The notes beneath the pieces are model-generated. The model was given only the letters and a program-made list of their open reading frames with translations. It was not told the DNA's origin and did no database searches. Below, piece after piece: positions 12,226-28,196 of a stretch of 64,000 nt of DNA. Both the position numbers and the translations under genes were made by a program. Source of the stretch: Muricea muricata. Lineage: Eukaryota; Cnidaria; Anthozoa; Malacalcyonacea; Plexauridae. The DNA is taken from assembly GCA_963855995.1 (NCBI GenBank), contig OY979716.1:90444042-90508041 (forward strand), given 5' to 3'. Position 1 is the stretch's first letter; each line of letters opens with the position of its first letter.

Positions 12226-13200
12226 TATTATCATCATCGCCTTAGTCAACATCATCACTATCATCACTATTATCATCATTATCATCAGCATCATCACCAT
12301 TATCACTATCATCGTCATCATCACCGTCATTAAATTCCTCAATATCAATACCATATCATCTCCACTATCACCACCATGAACCAAAACACCATCATCATCA
12401 CCATCAACACCATCACTATCATCATCATGATCATCATCATCATCATCACCATCATCACCACCACCATCAAACTCATCAACATCACAATCACAATCATCAG
12501 CATCATCAACACCATCACCACCATCATCATATTTCTCAACATCATTACAATCATCACCACAATCACCATAATCACCACCAGCACCATTACCACCATCATC
12601 ACCATCACCACAATCATCACTATCATCATCGTCGTCGTCACTTCGTAGTCGTCGTCACCACAATCATTATCATCACCACAATTTCCACCAACATCATCAT
12701 CATCATCATAATCACCATAAGGAACATCACCATTAAAAGTATCATGACCATTAAAAGTATCATCACCATCATCGTGAGTATCACCTGCATCACCATCATC
12801 ATCACCATCATGATCATCATCATCTTTATCTGGTGATAATCACCATTTTCACCTCTATCACCCTCATCACTATCATCTTCACCATCATCACCAATATCAT
12901 CATAATCACCAACATCATCATCATCATCATCATCATCATCACCACCATCACTACCATTTCCACCATCATTACCACCACGACCACTCTCTCCACCATCATT
13001 ATCATCACCACTATCGTCACCATTATCAACTATTATCTCCATCATCATTATCATCATCAGCATCATCACCAGCACCACCATCATCTCATCATCATCAACC
13101 ATATCGTCACCACCACCACCATCACCACCATCATTACCACCATCATCCTTATCACTGTCATTGCCATCATCGTCATTACTCATCATCATCATCATCATGT
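12225..13200. repeat. ATC/ATT/ACC trinucleotide array, block 1
   Basis: Nearly 1 kb consists of imperfect CAT, CAC and ATT triplets on the plus strand. All long ORFs here encode Met/Ile/Val, His/Thr or Asp/Gly runs in several frames at once and are not genes. Confidence 0.95.
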
Positions 13201-13216
13201 TTCCCGCTAGGCGCAT

Positions 13217-14670
13217 GTCTGGCCTTGGGGCGCTACTGCTGATATCTTCATACCGAAGCGCGTAAATGTTCGGTCATAGATTTCCAGGATCGTCTTCAGT
13301 TCTTCTACGAAGTTGGCGAAAATCACCTCATCGTCAGCATACAGCAGCCCAGTTATCTGGGTTGTCCCACGAGATGGGGCTCTCAGGCGATATTCCCGTG
13401 ATGATACTTCATTTGGGATAGAGTACTCAATCTTAATACCTGAGTCTGGTCGTTTCTTCAGTACTTCATGGCGAGCAACTCGCTCGGACTACAAAATCCA
13501 TATAGATGTTAAAAAGCATTGGAGATTCAAGTGCTCCCTGTCTACATCCTACCAGTGTGTCAAAAAAATGTTTGCTTAGGGGTTGATTCTTGAGAGCCAA
13601 AAGCGCAAATAACTCCGGTATTAATTCTCCTCACGGCAAAAATTACCGAGGATTAAATACCGTCAATCATTGACTGGACTTGGAGAGCTAAAATTGTTTA
13701 TTATTATCCTACTGGGAAAGTGTGTTCTACTTCAAAACAAAACGAAGTTCAGCATTGTGAAAAACTCAAAATTGCTAAACAAATGAGAAAATGTAGGAAA
13801 ATTTGCTCGAAATTACAAAAGTTGCCAATTTGAAAAAAGTTGTCCACAGAACATACAGTTGCCAAAAAGTTGCCGAGCAACTTATGGAAACCCCTATGCT
13901 TGCTTCCTTTTACCTAAGCCTTCGTGTCGGTATAGAGTGCACGTAATATAGACACCAGATTGGATCTCTAGACATTTAAATAAGGCATCCCTCGGTATCC
14001 AAGCATAGGCAGCTTTTAAGTCCACAATTGCTATAAATAGGAATTTCTTTGATCTCTTTGGACCTGAGCACATGTCCATATCAAGCCAACGAGTAGCACA
14101 ATATAGTTTATCAGGCCTATTGACTGCGAGTGCTTCAGTTGTGCCGCATAGATGTTATCTGTCCCTTGACATTTTTCATTCTTCAGCTTCTTTACACTGT
14201 TATTTCTCTATATTCTCGTACTGAGTCATTTATCCTGGGTGTACCATCTGATGGTACTATGTGAGGGTAGCACTCAGATTGTTCTAGTTTGGGTTGCAGC
14301 TCAAATTTCCGGTCACAAAAGTGAGCGGTGAAATGTTCCTCACGTTTTCGAGTTGAGACAAGTGGTCTATTCACTCATTGCATTGAAGTGTGTTGCTTCA
14401 TACGCCGGAATTCATGTTCTGTATCCCTTTGCTCACTTGCAAAATTCAGTTTGTCAGCCTTAGTTTTGAAATGGGCGTTCTTTAGCTCTGTACGCATCTT
14501 TCTTATCTGATAGCATAGCGACGTTCTCTTTATTGGGTACGGTCTTTCTCATGCAGCTGAAAATCTCCGTGAAAGTTCTTGATAGGCTTGACAAGTACAT
14601 GGTTTCTGTAACTCTTCCTTACTACATCATGGTATCGTTCCTTTGGATGCCGCTAGAATCGCATCTGTCA
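13217..14670 (-). pseudogene. Decayed LINE reverse transcriptase fragment
   Basis: Minus-strand pieces in order: a linker (HFTAHFCDRKFELQPKLE, 14374-14192), palm residues LFIAIVDLKAAYAWIPRDAL (14079-13894), then GCRQGALESPMLFNIYMDFV and the catalytic LLYADDEVIFANFVEEL with KTILEIYDRTFTRFGMKIS (13560-13217). Stops and frameshifts separate the pieces. It is a different LINE lineage from those at 36-60 kb, judged by the GCRQGALESP motif. Trinucleotide arrays abut it on both sides. Confidence 0.7.
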
Positions 14671-14679
14671 ACAGTCCCT

Positions 14680-17030
<2,351 letters not shown>

Positions 17031-17279
17031 TTTTGCAACACTTTGAGATCCCTGTAGCTATAAAATTTCCAATAAATTGGCAATAAAGGCTTAGTTTATG
17101 CACCAGTCATGCATTTAAAATCCAGTATCCTGTAGCTTCATTAGAACATAGTGCAACAAATTCCTGTGACTCCAAGCGTGCTCCTAACAATTAGTGCACA
17201 AGACATGTGTGTCAGACTGCTTTTCTGAAAGTCAGGATAAATATATAGAAAACTCAAAATAAGGACTAAGCTCTCTTAT

Positions 17280-18420
17280 TACTCTGCCTGCTGTAGGCGA
17301 GGCGGAGTTTTAAATTCACCCAGTTTCTGTTTTTTTTTTCTTATTTTTTTTTATTTTTTTTTCGATGTCACAAGATGGCGCAGAGCTCATGGGTGATGCT
17401 GCTGGGCGCAGAGCTCATGGGTGATGCTGCTGGGCGCAGAGCTCATGGGTGATGCTGCTGGGCACAAACCGCGTGAGCCAACCTAAACACGGCGTTTAAA
17501 CTCTAGCGGAATTTCTAGCGGAATATGTCAACAAAACTCGCATTTTAACATGTATGCTAGAACATCTAAACCGCAAGAAAGTTTTACGTGCAAAGATTCT
17601 CATCCAAAATGTGTTAAAACGACAAATTCTACCGCGAAACTTTAGCTAAGAGCGATGTATCGCGGTGAAGTTTTGAGAGAGCGTGTTTCCGTCATTTTCT
17701 GTTGTGTTTCCATTTTTAAGAAATTTAGACATTTCTAGACAAGAATCAAACGCAAATTCTACTGAAATATCTAAATACAAAACACAAATCTTAACATGTA
17801 AAAGTGAAAAAAAGGGACAGGAAGGTTCTTTATTAAATCATTGCTCCAGAAATGTTTGAAAAGGGCAAATGTTGATAGACTCTATCATTCCATGATCAAG
17901 GAGTGATGTGTTCCTAATTCTAATCACGAAGTATTCGCTGTGATTCCTTTCCTTAGTTTTCTATTTTCACGTGTGTTGAGATGCTGATATTTCGTGCAAA
18001 ATGATTTATTTCTTGTGGGATCTTATACAATTATAAAAGGTAAAAGACATTTTACATTCCAATTCCAGAAATACATATGTCAGTCCAAAGTTCCCAACAA
18101 ATTATATCGTGGAGACTTCAGGCAGTGTGCTACAGAATTGATTTAAATGATGCTATCAGGTTAATATATTTATGTGTATTGTATAAACTTTTAATAAAAT
18201 TTTCTTTACTCCCAACGACCCTAAAATAAAACAGCCATATGTTGGTGGTATTATAACCAAAGAATCTTGTTTAATATATGTACTACAAAAGTCTTTAATA
18301 AGTGAATATATCCCCCCACCCCCAATGAACGCTCTAATTACAGCCCTGCCTGGCCTTGCGCTCATTTTCGTTTTGGCAGGCGGAGTGAACGCCTTAGCAA
18401 GCGTCTTGTTCCTCCGCCTG
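17280..18420. repeat. Complex repeat, copy 1 (lacks the ORF segment)
   Basis: Starts with AGGCGAGGCGGAGTTTTAAA and poly-T, continues with a Mendel-like GTCACAAGATGGCGCAG segment and ends near CCCAATGAACGCTCTAATTA and CAGCCCTG. Both halves recur at 18410-18830 and 19678-20480, where they flank an extra ORF-bearing segment of about 0.85 kb. Copy 1 therefore looks like an internal-deletion derivative. Its terminal CCCCCAATGAACGC..CAGCCCTG resembles the end of the MITE at 31749-31935. Confidence 0.6.
17379..17462 (+). repeat. Three tandem 28-bp units
   Basis: GCGCAGAGCTCATGGGTGAT plus GCTGCTGG is repeated three times perfectly. The homologous place in copy 2 (near 18505) has one diverged unit. 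Confidence 0.9.
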
Positions 18421-20510
18421 GCGTAGGAGAGGCGGAGTTGTAAATTCTAGCCGTTTCTATTTTTTGATTTTTCTTTTTATTTTTTTTCGGCGTCACCAGT
18501 TGGTGCAGCGCTTATGGGTGATACCGCTGGGCACAAGCAGCGTGAGCCGACCTAAACACAGCGTTTAAACTCAATTTCTAGCAGAATATGTCAACAAAAC
18601 ACGCTAAACCGCAAAAAGGTTTTATGTGCAAAGATTCTCATGCAAAATGTTTTAAAACGACAGATTCCACCGCGAAACTTTACCGAGGAGTGATGCATCG
18701 CAGTAAAGTTTTGAGAGCGCGTTTCCGTCATTTTCTGTTGTGTCTCCACTTTTAAGAAATTCAGAAATTTCTACACAGCAATCAAACGCAAATCTTACTA
18801 AAATATCTATATATAAAACACAATTTTTATCACGTTCTAATTCACTGCCTAAACTCCTGAAATGCTGAAATAAGAGACACAGATAATGGTTGGTTCACTT
18901 GCAGATCCAACCAATGAGTATTACATAGCATCCTACAAGCGTTTGGGGTGGCAACGTACTAACTTTGGTTTATATCTTACCACGAAAAAGCTTTTGCTCT
19001 GGTTCGCCGCTCATCCGTAGCTTCTTTAATCGTTCTTTTCCTTGGGCATTTTCTGATAGTCGCCTTTTCCTACTCGCCGTTTCCTTCGCTTTCTTAATAC
19101 GTTTCTCGTCTTTCGAGTTTGAAGCTAAGTCGCCGGACTCATATTCTTCAACCACCTTCCGCCGTTTGTGCTTATATCCGCGATCTTAATCAACTTTTGC
19201 CGTCGGTGGATAGAAGCCTTTGCTTTGCCAACCAAGGCAGTGATCCGTGGATTTTTGTTATCTCGATCATTCTCTCGGGAAATATCATCGATGATACCTT
19301 CGATATTGGCGTTGATTTCGTATTTCTTTTGGTTGCCTTTGTAATTTAACTGCATGACTTCTTTCTCCATTTTACCCTTTTGCTCGAGTTGCTTGCTTTT
19401 TTTTTCGTCGATTTTGTCTTCCAAATAGCTTTTGAACATTGAGAAGACCTCTTGTGGCATTGGATTCTCCTGTAGTCGTACGGTTTCTTGTGTTGAAGGT
19501 TCTCCAGAGTATTCTGCGTCCGACATTCTGTTAAAGGCACCATCTTACACGTGCTGAGGGATTGCGAGTGAGATACCTGGTTAAGTACGCGACTGCTTAT
19601 TGCTGCAGCGTCAGAATACCTCTTTGTTTCAGAACAATAGCTGGTGGCATTCATGCATACCAGCAAAAAATACATACATGTGATAGTGAAGAAAAAGGGA
19701 AAGGAATGTTCTTTATCAAAACATTGCTCCAGAAATGTTTTAAAACGGCAAATTTTGACAGACTCCATTATTCCACGATCAAGGAGTGAGTCTAGGAAAT
19801 GTGTTTCTAATCACGAAGTATCCGTTTGTGTTCGTTGTGATTTCTTTCCTTGGTTTTCTATTTCTGCCTATGTTGAGATCAATGCTGATATTTCGAGGAA
19901 AATGATTTATTTGCTTGTGGGACCTCATACAAGAGACATTTCACATTCCAATTCCAGAAATACATATGTTAGTTAGTCTAATGTTCCCAACAAATTATGT
20001 CGTGGAGACTTCAGGCAGTGTATTACAGAATTGATTTAAACGATGCTATCAAGTTAACATATTTATGTATTGTATACAATTTTAGTAAATTTTTCTTTAC
20101 TTGCAACTACCCAAAAATAAAACAGTCATATGTTGGTGGTATTATGACAAAAGAATCTTGCTTAATATATGTACTATGAAAGTCTTTAATTTAAATTAAA
20201 TTCTAGAAAATGCAATCTTACTAGCACTCTGGGCAAAGTGCCTGGCAAGTCACTCAGACATTGATTTTTGGTTATATCAGTGATCACGTGCTAGCAATGT
20301 CTTAAAATGCCTTGGAAGGTACCTTAATAATAACATGCAGATTTAAAAAGGAGTTCGTTGGCAGAACAGAAATAAGTGAAGATACTTCCCCCCCAATGAA
20401 CGCTCTATTTACAGCCTTGTGCCCATTTTTGTTTTGGCAGGCGGAGTTAACGCCTTTTCAGGCGTCTTGTTATGCTGCGGAATCAGTATCAAAAACGTTT
20501 GAATACTATA
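18410..20510. repeat. Complex repeat, copy 2 (with ORF segment)
   Basis: The left part matches 17290-17800 and the right part (19678-20480) matches 17805-18420, including the shared tract with GAAATGTTT and CCACGATCAAGGAGTG. Between them lies a segment encoding the broken ORF at 18970-19526. The ends carry the same GGCGGAGT and GGCGTCTTG words, suggesting short inverted ends. Confidence 0.6.
18970..19526 (-). pseudogene. Frameshifted charged protein inside complex repeat
   Basis: The minus-strand ORF from 19526 (MSDAEYSGEPSTQETVRLQE) is acidic, then basic and helical, and reads to KLIKIADI near 19190. A frame change of two bases then continues it as VVEEYESGDLASNSKDEKRI and RKRRLSENAQGKERLKKLR down to 18970. 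It ends at LFRG followed by GTAAGA, a good splice donor. It looks like the N-terminal exon of a repeated mobile-element protein, possibly the first ORF of a tyrosine-recombinase or DIRS-type element. That assignment is tentative and no recombinase is present. Confidence 0.4.
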
Positions 20511-22733
20511 TGTCATGCAGGCAATGACATATGATCACTAACATGTTTGAAACCCACTTTACGCCTCTTATATTTGGGACTATTTTATTTACGCCTCAAG
20601 GAGATAATATTCTAGGTGATTAATGATTAGAGACTCCTGTGTTTATAGTTATATCATAGGCGTGACAAAAGGTCAGTTGTGTTTGCCATTTCCTCCCTCC
20701 CATGCTCTTCTTCATGTTTTATTAGTGCAAGTAAGCAAGATACTAGCTCCTGTTGCTGGCGGTATTTTAGTTTATAACAGTTTACTTTTGTTGATATCAG
20801 CATTGCTGATTCGTTATTAACCTTTCGTGTACTAATAATTACTGCACTACCTGCACTGACGCGTTAATTCCAAATATAAGAACAAATTGGGGGGATTATC
20901 TGAACGTTGTTTTTGGAAATTCTAATATTTGGTGATAAAAAGCGGACCTAAATCTTTTGGCGATTTTCTCATAATACATTTATGAGCAAAATTTCATTTC
21001 TAACAGTCACCTATCTTGTAAACGACTGAAATTAAACAATAAATATGCAGTTATATACATTAGTGCTCTTCTCACTTTGAAATATCATGGTTGAATAAAA
21101 TTAATAGCTAAATATATGGTTATAGGTTTACTGTTTAAACTAACTTCCAACAACTGGTCCCGAAATTGCAATGGGCTCATTAATAACATTGAAACTGAAA
21201 ATCATTACGCCAGGGTAGAGCGGGTGGCTTGAAGAGTTTAAGATTGCTATTTTTTGGTTCACGCATCGAACCACGATGTACAAAGATCCACGCACTTAAT
21301 TAATCACATAACAGCCATGCATTCACGTCTGGCGAAAATTCTTCACATCTTACTGGGCAACATGCATGACTGATTTTGTTCTAGCATGCTGGTTTACCTT
21401 CCTCAAGCTTTCCTTTTTTTGTTAAAAATTTACCTCACGTAATAAATGTTTAATTTTGTTGGCGTGCAATGGCCTTATTTTATTCTTCTACTGTGTATGA
21501 ATAAAAACTAAATCTAATTGCGTATTTTTTTGCTACTTTTAAATAAGAAACACAAAGTTCTTCGTCTCAATTCAAAAGCAATACCAATAGAACTTCCAAT
21601 ATCCAGGTATAAAATGAATAGATATTTTTTTTGCCGAGCTGCAAAGCCGCGCCGCAAACCCTAGAGGATGTGTTGACGAAGACTAAGGCTTTTAGTTTTA
21701 TACGTCGTGTTCATGTTTAACGAGCGAAGCTTACATAAGTACAAACAGGATATGATATTTATAAAATCACCTTGGAATCCTACTCTGTTTTTCGACTGTA
21801 TCTTTTTGTACTGTAAAATATTATTTCTTTTTAAAAAGGCAAAAAAATTTTCTAGCTGCATATGAATAAAAAACAGCTGTATTGAGCCTGAAGATATACT
21901 GTAGCTAGAAAACTAAAGAAGTAGGTGCATTATGCTTTTTGTGACACCTCTAATCCGCTCCAACTCTCAAATGTCCAAAAAAAGGAGAATTTACAGCGTC
22001 CCTTGCATTGTAATAAAGGCTTAGTTTATGCGCCAGTCATCCATTTAAAATCCATGATCCCGTACCTTCACTGGAACAGACTGGGAGACATGTTTGTTTC
22101 TATGTTTCTAAGCGTGCTTGCACAATGACATGTCAGTCAGACTGCCTTTCTTACTGCCGACGGAGCGTCGTGCGGGATAAATACATAAAATACGAAACAA
22201 CGAATTAGCTCTCTCATGCTCATCAAACTGCACCATTTTTGTGTCAAAATCATGCTCTTCTTTATGTATTCTTAGTGGAAGGAAGACACCAGATCGTGTT
22301 ACTGGCGGTATTTTAGTTTATCGCAGTTCACTTTTGTTGATGTCTGAATTGCTTTTTCACTATTAGTGCCGACGGAGCCGCACAAAACTTTGATTTTTAC
22401 CTTACCGTTGCTAGCGGTGAAGGAACCCATATCTTTCGTGTACTAATAATTGCTGCACTACATGCACTGATGCGTTAGTTCGAGAGATCAAAACAAAACG
22501 AAGGGTTTATCTGAAGGTTGTTTTAGGAACTTCCAATATTTGGTGATAAAACGTGGACCTATATTTTTTAGAGATTTTTTCATAAGAACACTATGGGAAA
22601 AATTTCCTTTTAACCGTCACTTATCTTGTAAACCACTGAAATTAAACACTAAATAATTATGCTGCTATATACATTAGCGGTCTTCTCACATTGAAATATC
22701 CTGATTCAATAAAATTAATACATATGGTTATAG

Positions 22734-23591
22734 TGTTATGTATTCTTTATTCAGACTATATCTACGCTGGGTAGGAGATCTTTACAGGTATTAATTCTAC
22801 AGTTCAATAGTCGTCTTCTTCTTCTGAGTTTGTTTTTCCGTCTTGCCTTTTTCTTTCTGTTCGTTTGAGTAGAGTTTTCACTTCTCGGCTACTCAGCAAC
22901 TACTGTCGAGATTCAGCTGGAGCGGCCTTTTGTACTAACGGTCGTAGGAGTTCTTGTGCATGTGAACAGAATGGTGGGCTCATGTGGGCTCAGTCAATCA
23001 GGCTCTAGATTTTGGATTTCTAAAATCTCGCACCAGCTCTTTTCCTTTATTTATTTAAGGCGTTGTCGCACTGTCTCAGTCGGTCATATGCTCCGTCAAT
23101 ATTATTTAAAAAATGTTCAAAACTTAACTTATTTCGTTGATTTCTTTAGTAAGACTTAATATCTCTATATATATGAACTCAACTTCAATGTTTGACTTTT
23201 ACTTTCGTACAGTTTTACAATACTACATTTTTATGACGTAACACTTTTATTACCTGACCGCGCGAAATACCTATACAAATGATTGACGGGAAAGCCTCAA
23301 ACCTGTGCACGTGTAAGTACAAAGTTTGAGTTACATTGGAATTTTCCTTGTTTACAACAAAACAGTATTTCCCTTCTATCAAACATTGACCCGTTCAAGT
23401 ATCCTTACTTATGCTGTGACGCTAACGGAAAAGATAACTGACATGTTTGTGCAAGATACCAATTTAAATTCCTTTATGTACTTGCAAAAACAAACATGCC
23501 CATCATCTTTCCTGCTGACGTATGTATTGTTTATTTTGCCTAGGGGAACTAACTTGAGTATTTTACTACATTAATTTACTGTTTGGTAACA
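22734..23591. mobile_element. Solo LTR, 858 bp
   Basis: The segment starts TGTTATG and ends GGTAACA, with TGTTA/TAACA inverted tips, and is flanked by ATAG on both sides (22730-22733 and 23592-23595). Other copies of the surrounding tandem unit (for example near 25155 and 26755) have the uninterrupted site GGTTATAGGTTCACC, giving a direct empty-site comparison. No internal retroelement sequence remains. Confidence 0.75.
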
Positions 23592-24707
23592 ATAGGTTCA
23601 CCGTTTAAACTAAAATTCCAAACAACTGGAATATACAATGCAATATACTCATTAATAACATTTAAACTCAAAATTATGTCATAAGGGTAAAGCAGGCGGC
23701 TTGGAGAGTTTAAAGTGGCGATTTTTTGATTCACGCATCAAACCACACTGGACCAAATCCACGTATACCTAATTAATCACATAACGGCCACGCACGTCTG
23801 GTGAAAATTCAACACATCTGACCAGGCAACATGCGTGACTGATTTTGTTCCAGCATCTTCCTCAAGCTTTCTTCCTAAAGCTTTACCTTGCGTATTAAAT
23901 GTTTAATCTCGTTGGCGTGAAATGGCCTTATTTTATTCTTCTACTGTATATGAATAAGAACTAAATCTACTGTAGTTGCGTATATTTTGGCTACTTTTAA
24001 ATAAGAAACACAAAGCTTTTCGTCTCCATGCAAAAGCCATGACCAATACAACTTCTAATATCCTGGTATAAAACAAATAGATATTTTTTTGTTGAATTGC
24101 AAAGGTGCGCCGCACACCCTAGAGGATGTGTTGACGAAGAGTAAGGCTTTTAATTTTATACGTCATGTTCATGTTTAACGAGCGAAGCTTACATAAGTAT
24201 AAACAGGGTATGATATTTATAAAATTACCTTGAAATTCTACTCCGTTTTTCGACTGTATCTTTTTGTACTGTAAAATATTATTTCCTTTTAAAAAGGCAA
24301 AAATTTTTCCTCACTGTATATGGATAAAAAACAGCTGTAGTGAGCCTGAACATAGAAAACTAAACAAGCAGGTGCACTGTGCTTTTTGTAACACCTCGAA
24401 TCCGCTGCAACTCTCAAATGTCCAATAAAAAGGCGAGTATATAGCGCCCCGGCATTGTAATGAAGAAACAGTTTATGCACCAGTCATACATTTAAAATCC
24501 ACAATCCTGTAGCTTCATTGGAACAGACTGGGAGACATGCTTCTTTCATGTTTCTAAGCGTGCTTGTATAATGACATGTCAGTCAAACTACCTTTCAAAA
24601 AGTCAGGAATATATATATATATATCAGGAAATCTTCAGGTCTACCACCTGAAGATTCCCTTTGGATGAAACAGACTGTAGTGGTAAGTTTTTGAGGTATT
24701 TTTGCAC

Positions 24708-24710
<3 letters not shown>

Positions 24711-24803
<93 letters not shown>
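24711..24803. repeat. (TA)n microsatellite
   Basis: About 46 perfect TA units inside the 1.6-kb tandem unit, just after a short (TA) run and a hairpin around AATCTTCAGGT/ACCTGAAGATT. Confidence 0.95.
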
Positions 24804-24805
<2 letters not shown>

Positions 24806-27756
24806 TCTTCATTATGTATTCTTAGTGGGAGGAAGACACCAGATCTTGTTACTGGCGGTATTTTAGTTTATCACAGTTCACTTTTGTTGATATCTTAATT
24901 ACTGCACTACCTGCACTGACGCGTTAGTTCGAGATATCAGAACAAAACGGAGGTCTGACCTAAAGGCTCTAATATTTGGTGATAGAACACGGACCTATAT
25001 CTTTTGGCAATTTTCTCATAAGAATACTATGGGCAAAATTTCCTTTTAGCAGTCACTTACCTTGTAAGCCACTGAAATTAAACACTAAACATGCTGCTAT
25101 ATACATTAGTGCTCTTCTCACGTTAAAATATTCTGATTCAATAAAATTAATACATATGGTTATAGGTTCACCGCTTAAACTAAAACTCCAACAACTGGTC
25201 CGGAGTTTGCAATATTCTCATTAATGAGATTTAAACTCATTATTATGTCGCCAGGGTAAAGCGGACGGTTTGGAGAGTTCTAGGTTGCGATATTTTGATT
25301 CACGCATCAACCCACACCAGACAAAGATCCACGTACTTAATTAATCACATAGCAGTCATGCACGTCTGGAGAAAATTCTACACATCTTACTGGGCAACAT
25401 GCATGACTGATTTTGTTCTAGCATGTTTGTTTACCTTCCGCAAGCTTTCCTTTTCCTGTTAAAAGATTATCTCGCGCGCGTATTAAATGTTTAAATTTGT
25501 TTGCTGCAATGGCCTTATTTTATTCTTATATTGTGCATGAATAAGATCTAAATCTATTTGCGTACTTTTTGCTACTTTTAAATAGGAAACACAAAGCTCT
25601 TCGTCTCCATGCAAAAGCCATGACCAATAAAACTTCCAATATCCAGGCATAAAACAAATAGATATTTTTTTGCTGAGCTGCAAAGGCGCGCCACAAACTC
25701 TAGAGGATGTGTTGACGAAGACTAAGGCTTTTAGTTTTATACGTCATGTTCATATTTAACGAGCGAAGCTTACAAGTATATGCAGGATAAGATATTTATA
25801 AAATTACCTTGGAATCCTACTCTGCTTTTTGACTGAATTTTTTTATACTGTAAAATATTATTTCCTTTTAAGGAGGCAAAATTTTTCCTCACTGTATATG
25901 GATAAAAAACAGCTGTAGTGAGCCTGAACATAGAAAACTAAACAAGCAGGTGCATTATGCTTTTTGTGACACCTCTAATCCGCTGCAACTCTCAAATATC
26001 CAATAAAAATGCGAATTTATGGCGCCCCTGCATTGTAATAAAGGAACAGTTTATGCACCAGTCATACATTTAAAATCCACAATCCTGTAGCTTCATTGGA
26101 ACAGACTGGGAGACATGTTTGTTTCTATGTTTCTAAGCGTGCTTGCACAATTATATGTCAGTCAGACTGCCTTTCTTACTGCCGACGGAGCGTCGTGCGG
26201 GATAAATACATAAAACACGAAACAACGAATGAGCTCTCTCATGCTCATCAAACTGCACCATTTTTTGTGTCAAAACCATGCTCTTCTTTATGTATTCTTA
26301 GCGGAAAGAAGACACCAGATCGTGTTATTGGCAGCATTTTAGTTTGTCACAGTTCACTTTTGTTGATGTCTGAATTGCTGATTCACTATTACTACCGACG
26401 GAGCGGCACAAAACGTTGATTTTTACCTTGCCGTTAGAGGCGGTGAAGGAGCCCATACCTTTCGTGTACTAATAATTACTGCACTACATGCACTGACGCG
26501 TTAGTTCGAGACATCAGAACAAAACGAAGGGTTTATCTGAAGGTTGTTTTAGGAACTTCAAATTAATATTTGGTGATAAAACGCGGACCTATATCCTTTA
26601 GAGATTTTCTTATAACAACACTATGGGAAAAATTTCCTTTTAACAGTCACTTATCTTGTAAACCACTAAAATTGAGCACTAAATATGCTGCTATATACAT
26701 TAGTGCTCTTCTAACATTGAAATATCCTGATTCAATAAAATTGATACACATGGTTATAGGTTCACCGTTTAAACTAAAATTCCAACAACTGGAATATACA
26801 ATGCGATGTACTCATTCATAACATTTAAACTCAAAATTATGTCGCAAGGGTAAAACAGGCGGCTTGGAGAGCTCTAAGTGGCGATTTTTTTACTCACGCA
26901 TAACACCACATTGGACCAACCCACGTATACCTAATTAATCACATATCGGCCACCCACATCTGGTGAAAATTCAACACATCTTACCAGGCAACATGCGTGA
27001 CTGATTTTGCTCTAGCATGCAGGTTTATCTTCCTCAAGCTTTCTTTTTTCTGCTAAAGTTTTACCGTGCGTATTAAATGTTTAATTTTGTTGGCGTGAAA
27101 TGGCCTTATTTTATTCTTCTAATGTATATGAATAAGAACTAAACCTACTGTAGTTGCGTACATTTTGGCTACTTTTAAATAAGAAACACAAAGCTCTTCG
27201 TCTCCATGCAAAAGCCATGACCAATACAACTTCTAATATCCAGGTATAAAACAAATAGATATTTTTTGTTGAATTGCAAAGGTGCGCCGCACACCCTAGA
27301 GGATGTGTTGACGAAAACTAAGGCTTTTAGTTTTATACGTCATGTTCATGTTTAACGAGCGAAGCTTACATGAGTATAAACAGGATATGATATTTATGAA
27401 ATTACCTTGGAATGCTACTCTGTTTTTCGATCGTATCTTTTTATACTGTAAAATATTATTTCCTTTTAAAAAGGCAAAAATTTTTCCTCACTGTTTTGGG
27501 ATAAAAAACAGCTGTATTGAGCCTGAACATAGAAAACTAAACAAGCAGGTGCATTATGGCATGTCCAATAAAAATGCGAATTTATAGCGCCCCTGCATTG
27601 TAATAAAGGCTTAGTTTATGCGCAAGTCGTACATTTAAAATCCACAATCCTGTAGCTTCATTGGAACAGACTGGGAGACATGCTTTTTTTTCTATGTTTC
27701 TAAGCGTGCTTGTATAATGACATGTCAGTCAAACTACCTTTTTAAAAGTCAGGAAT

Positions 27757-28196
<440 letters not shown>

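Noticed and set aside
12181..13216. Met/Ile-rich and Asp/Gly-rich ORFs
   Set aside because: Imperfect ATC-type repeats read in multiple frames on both strands.
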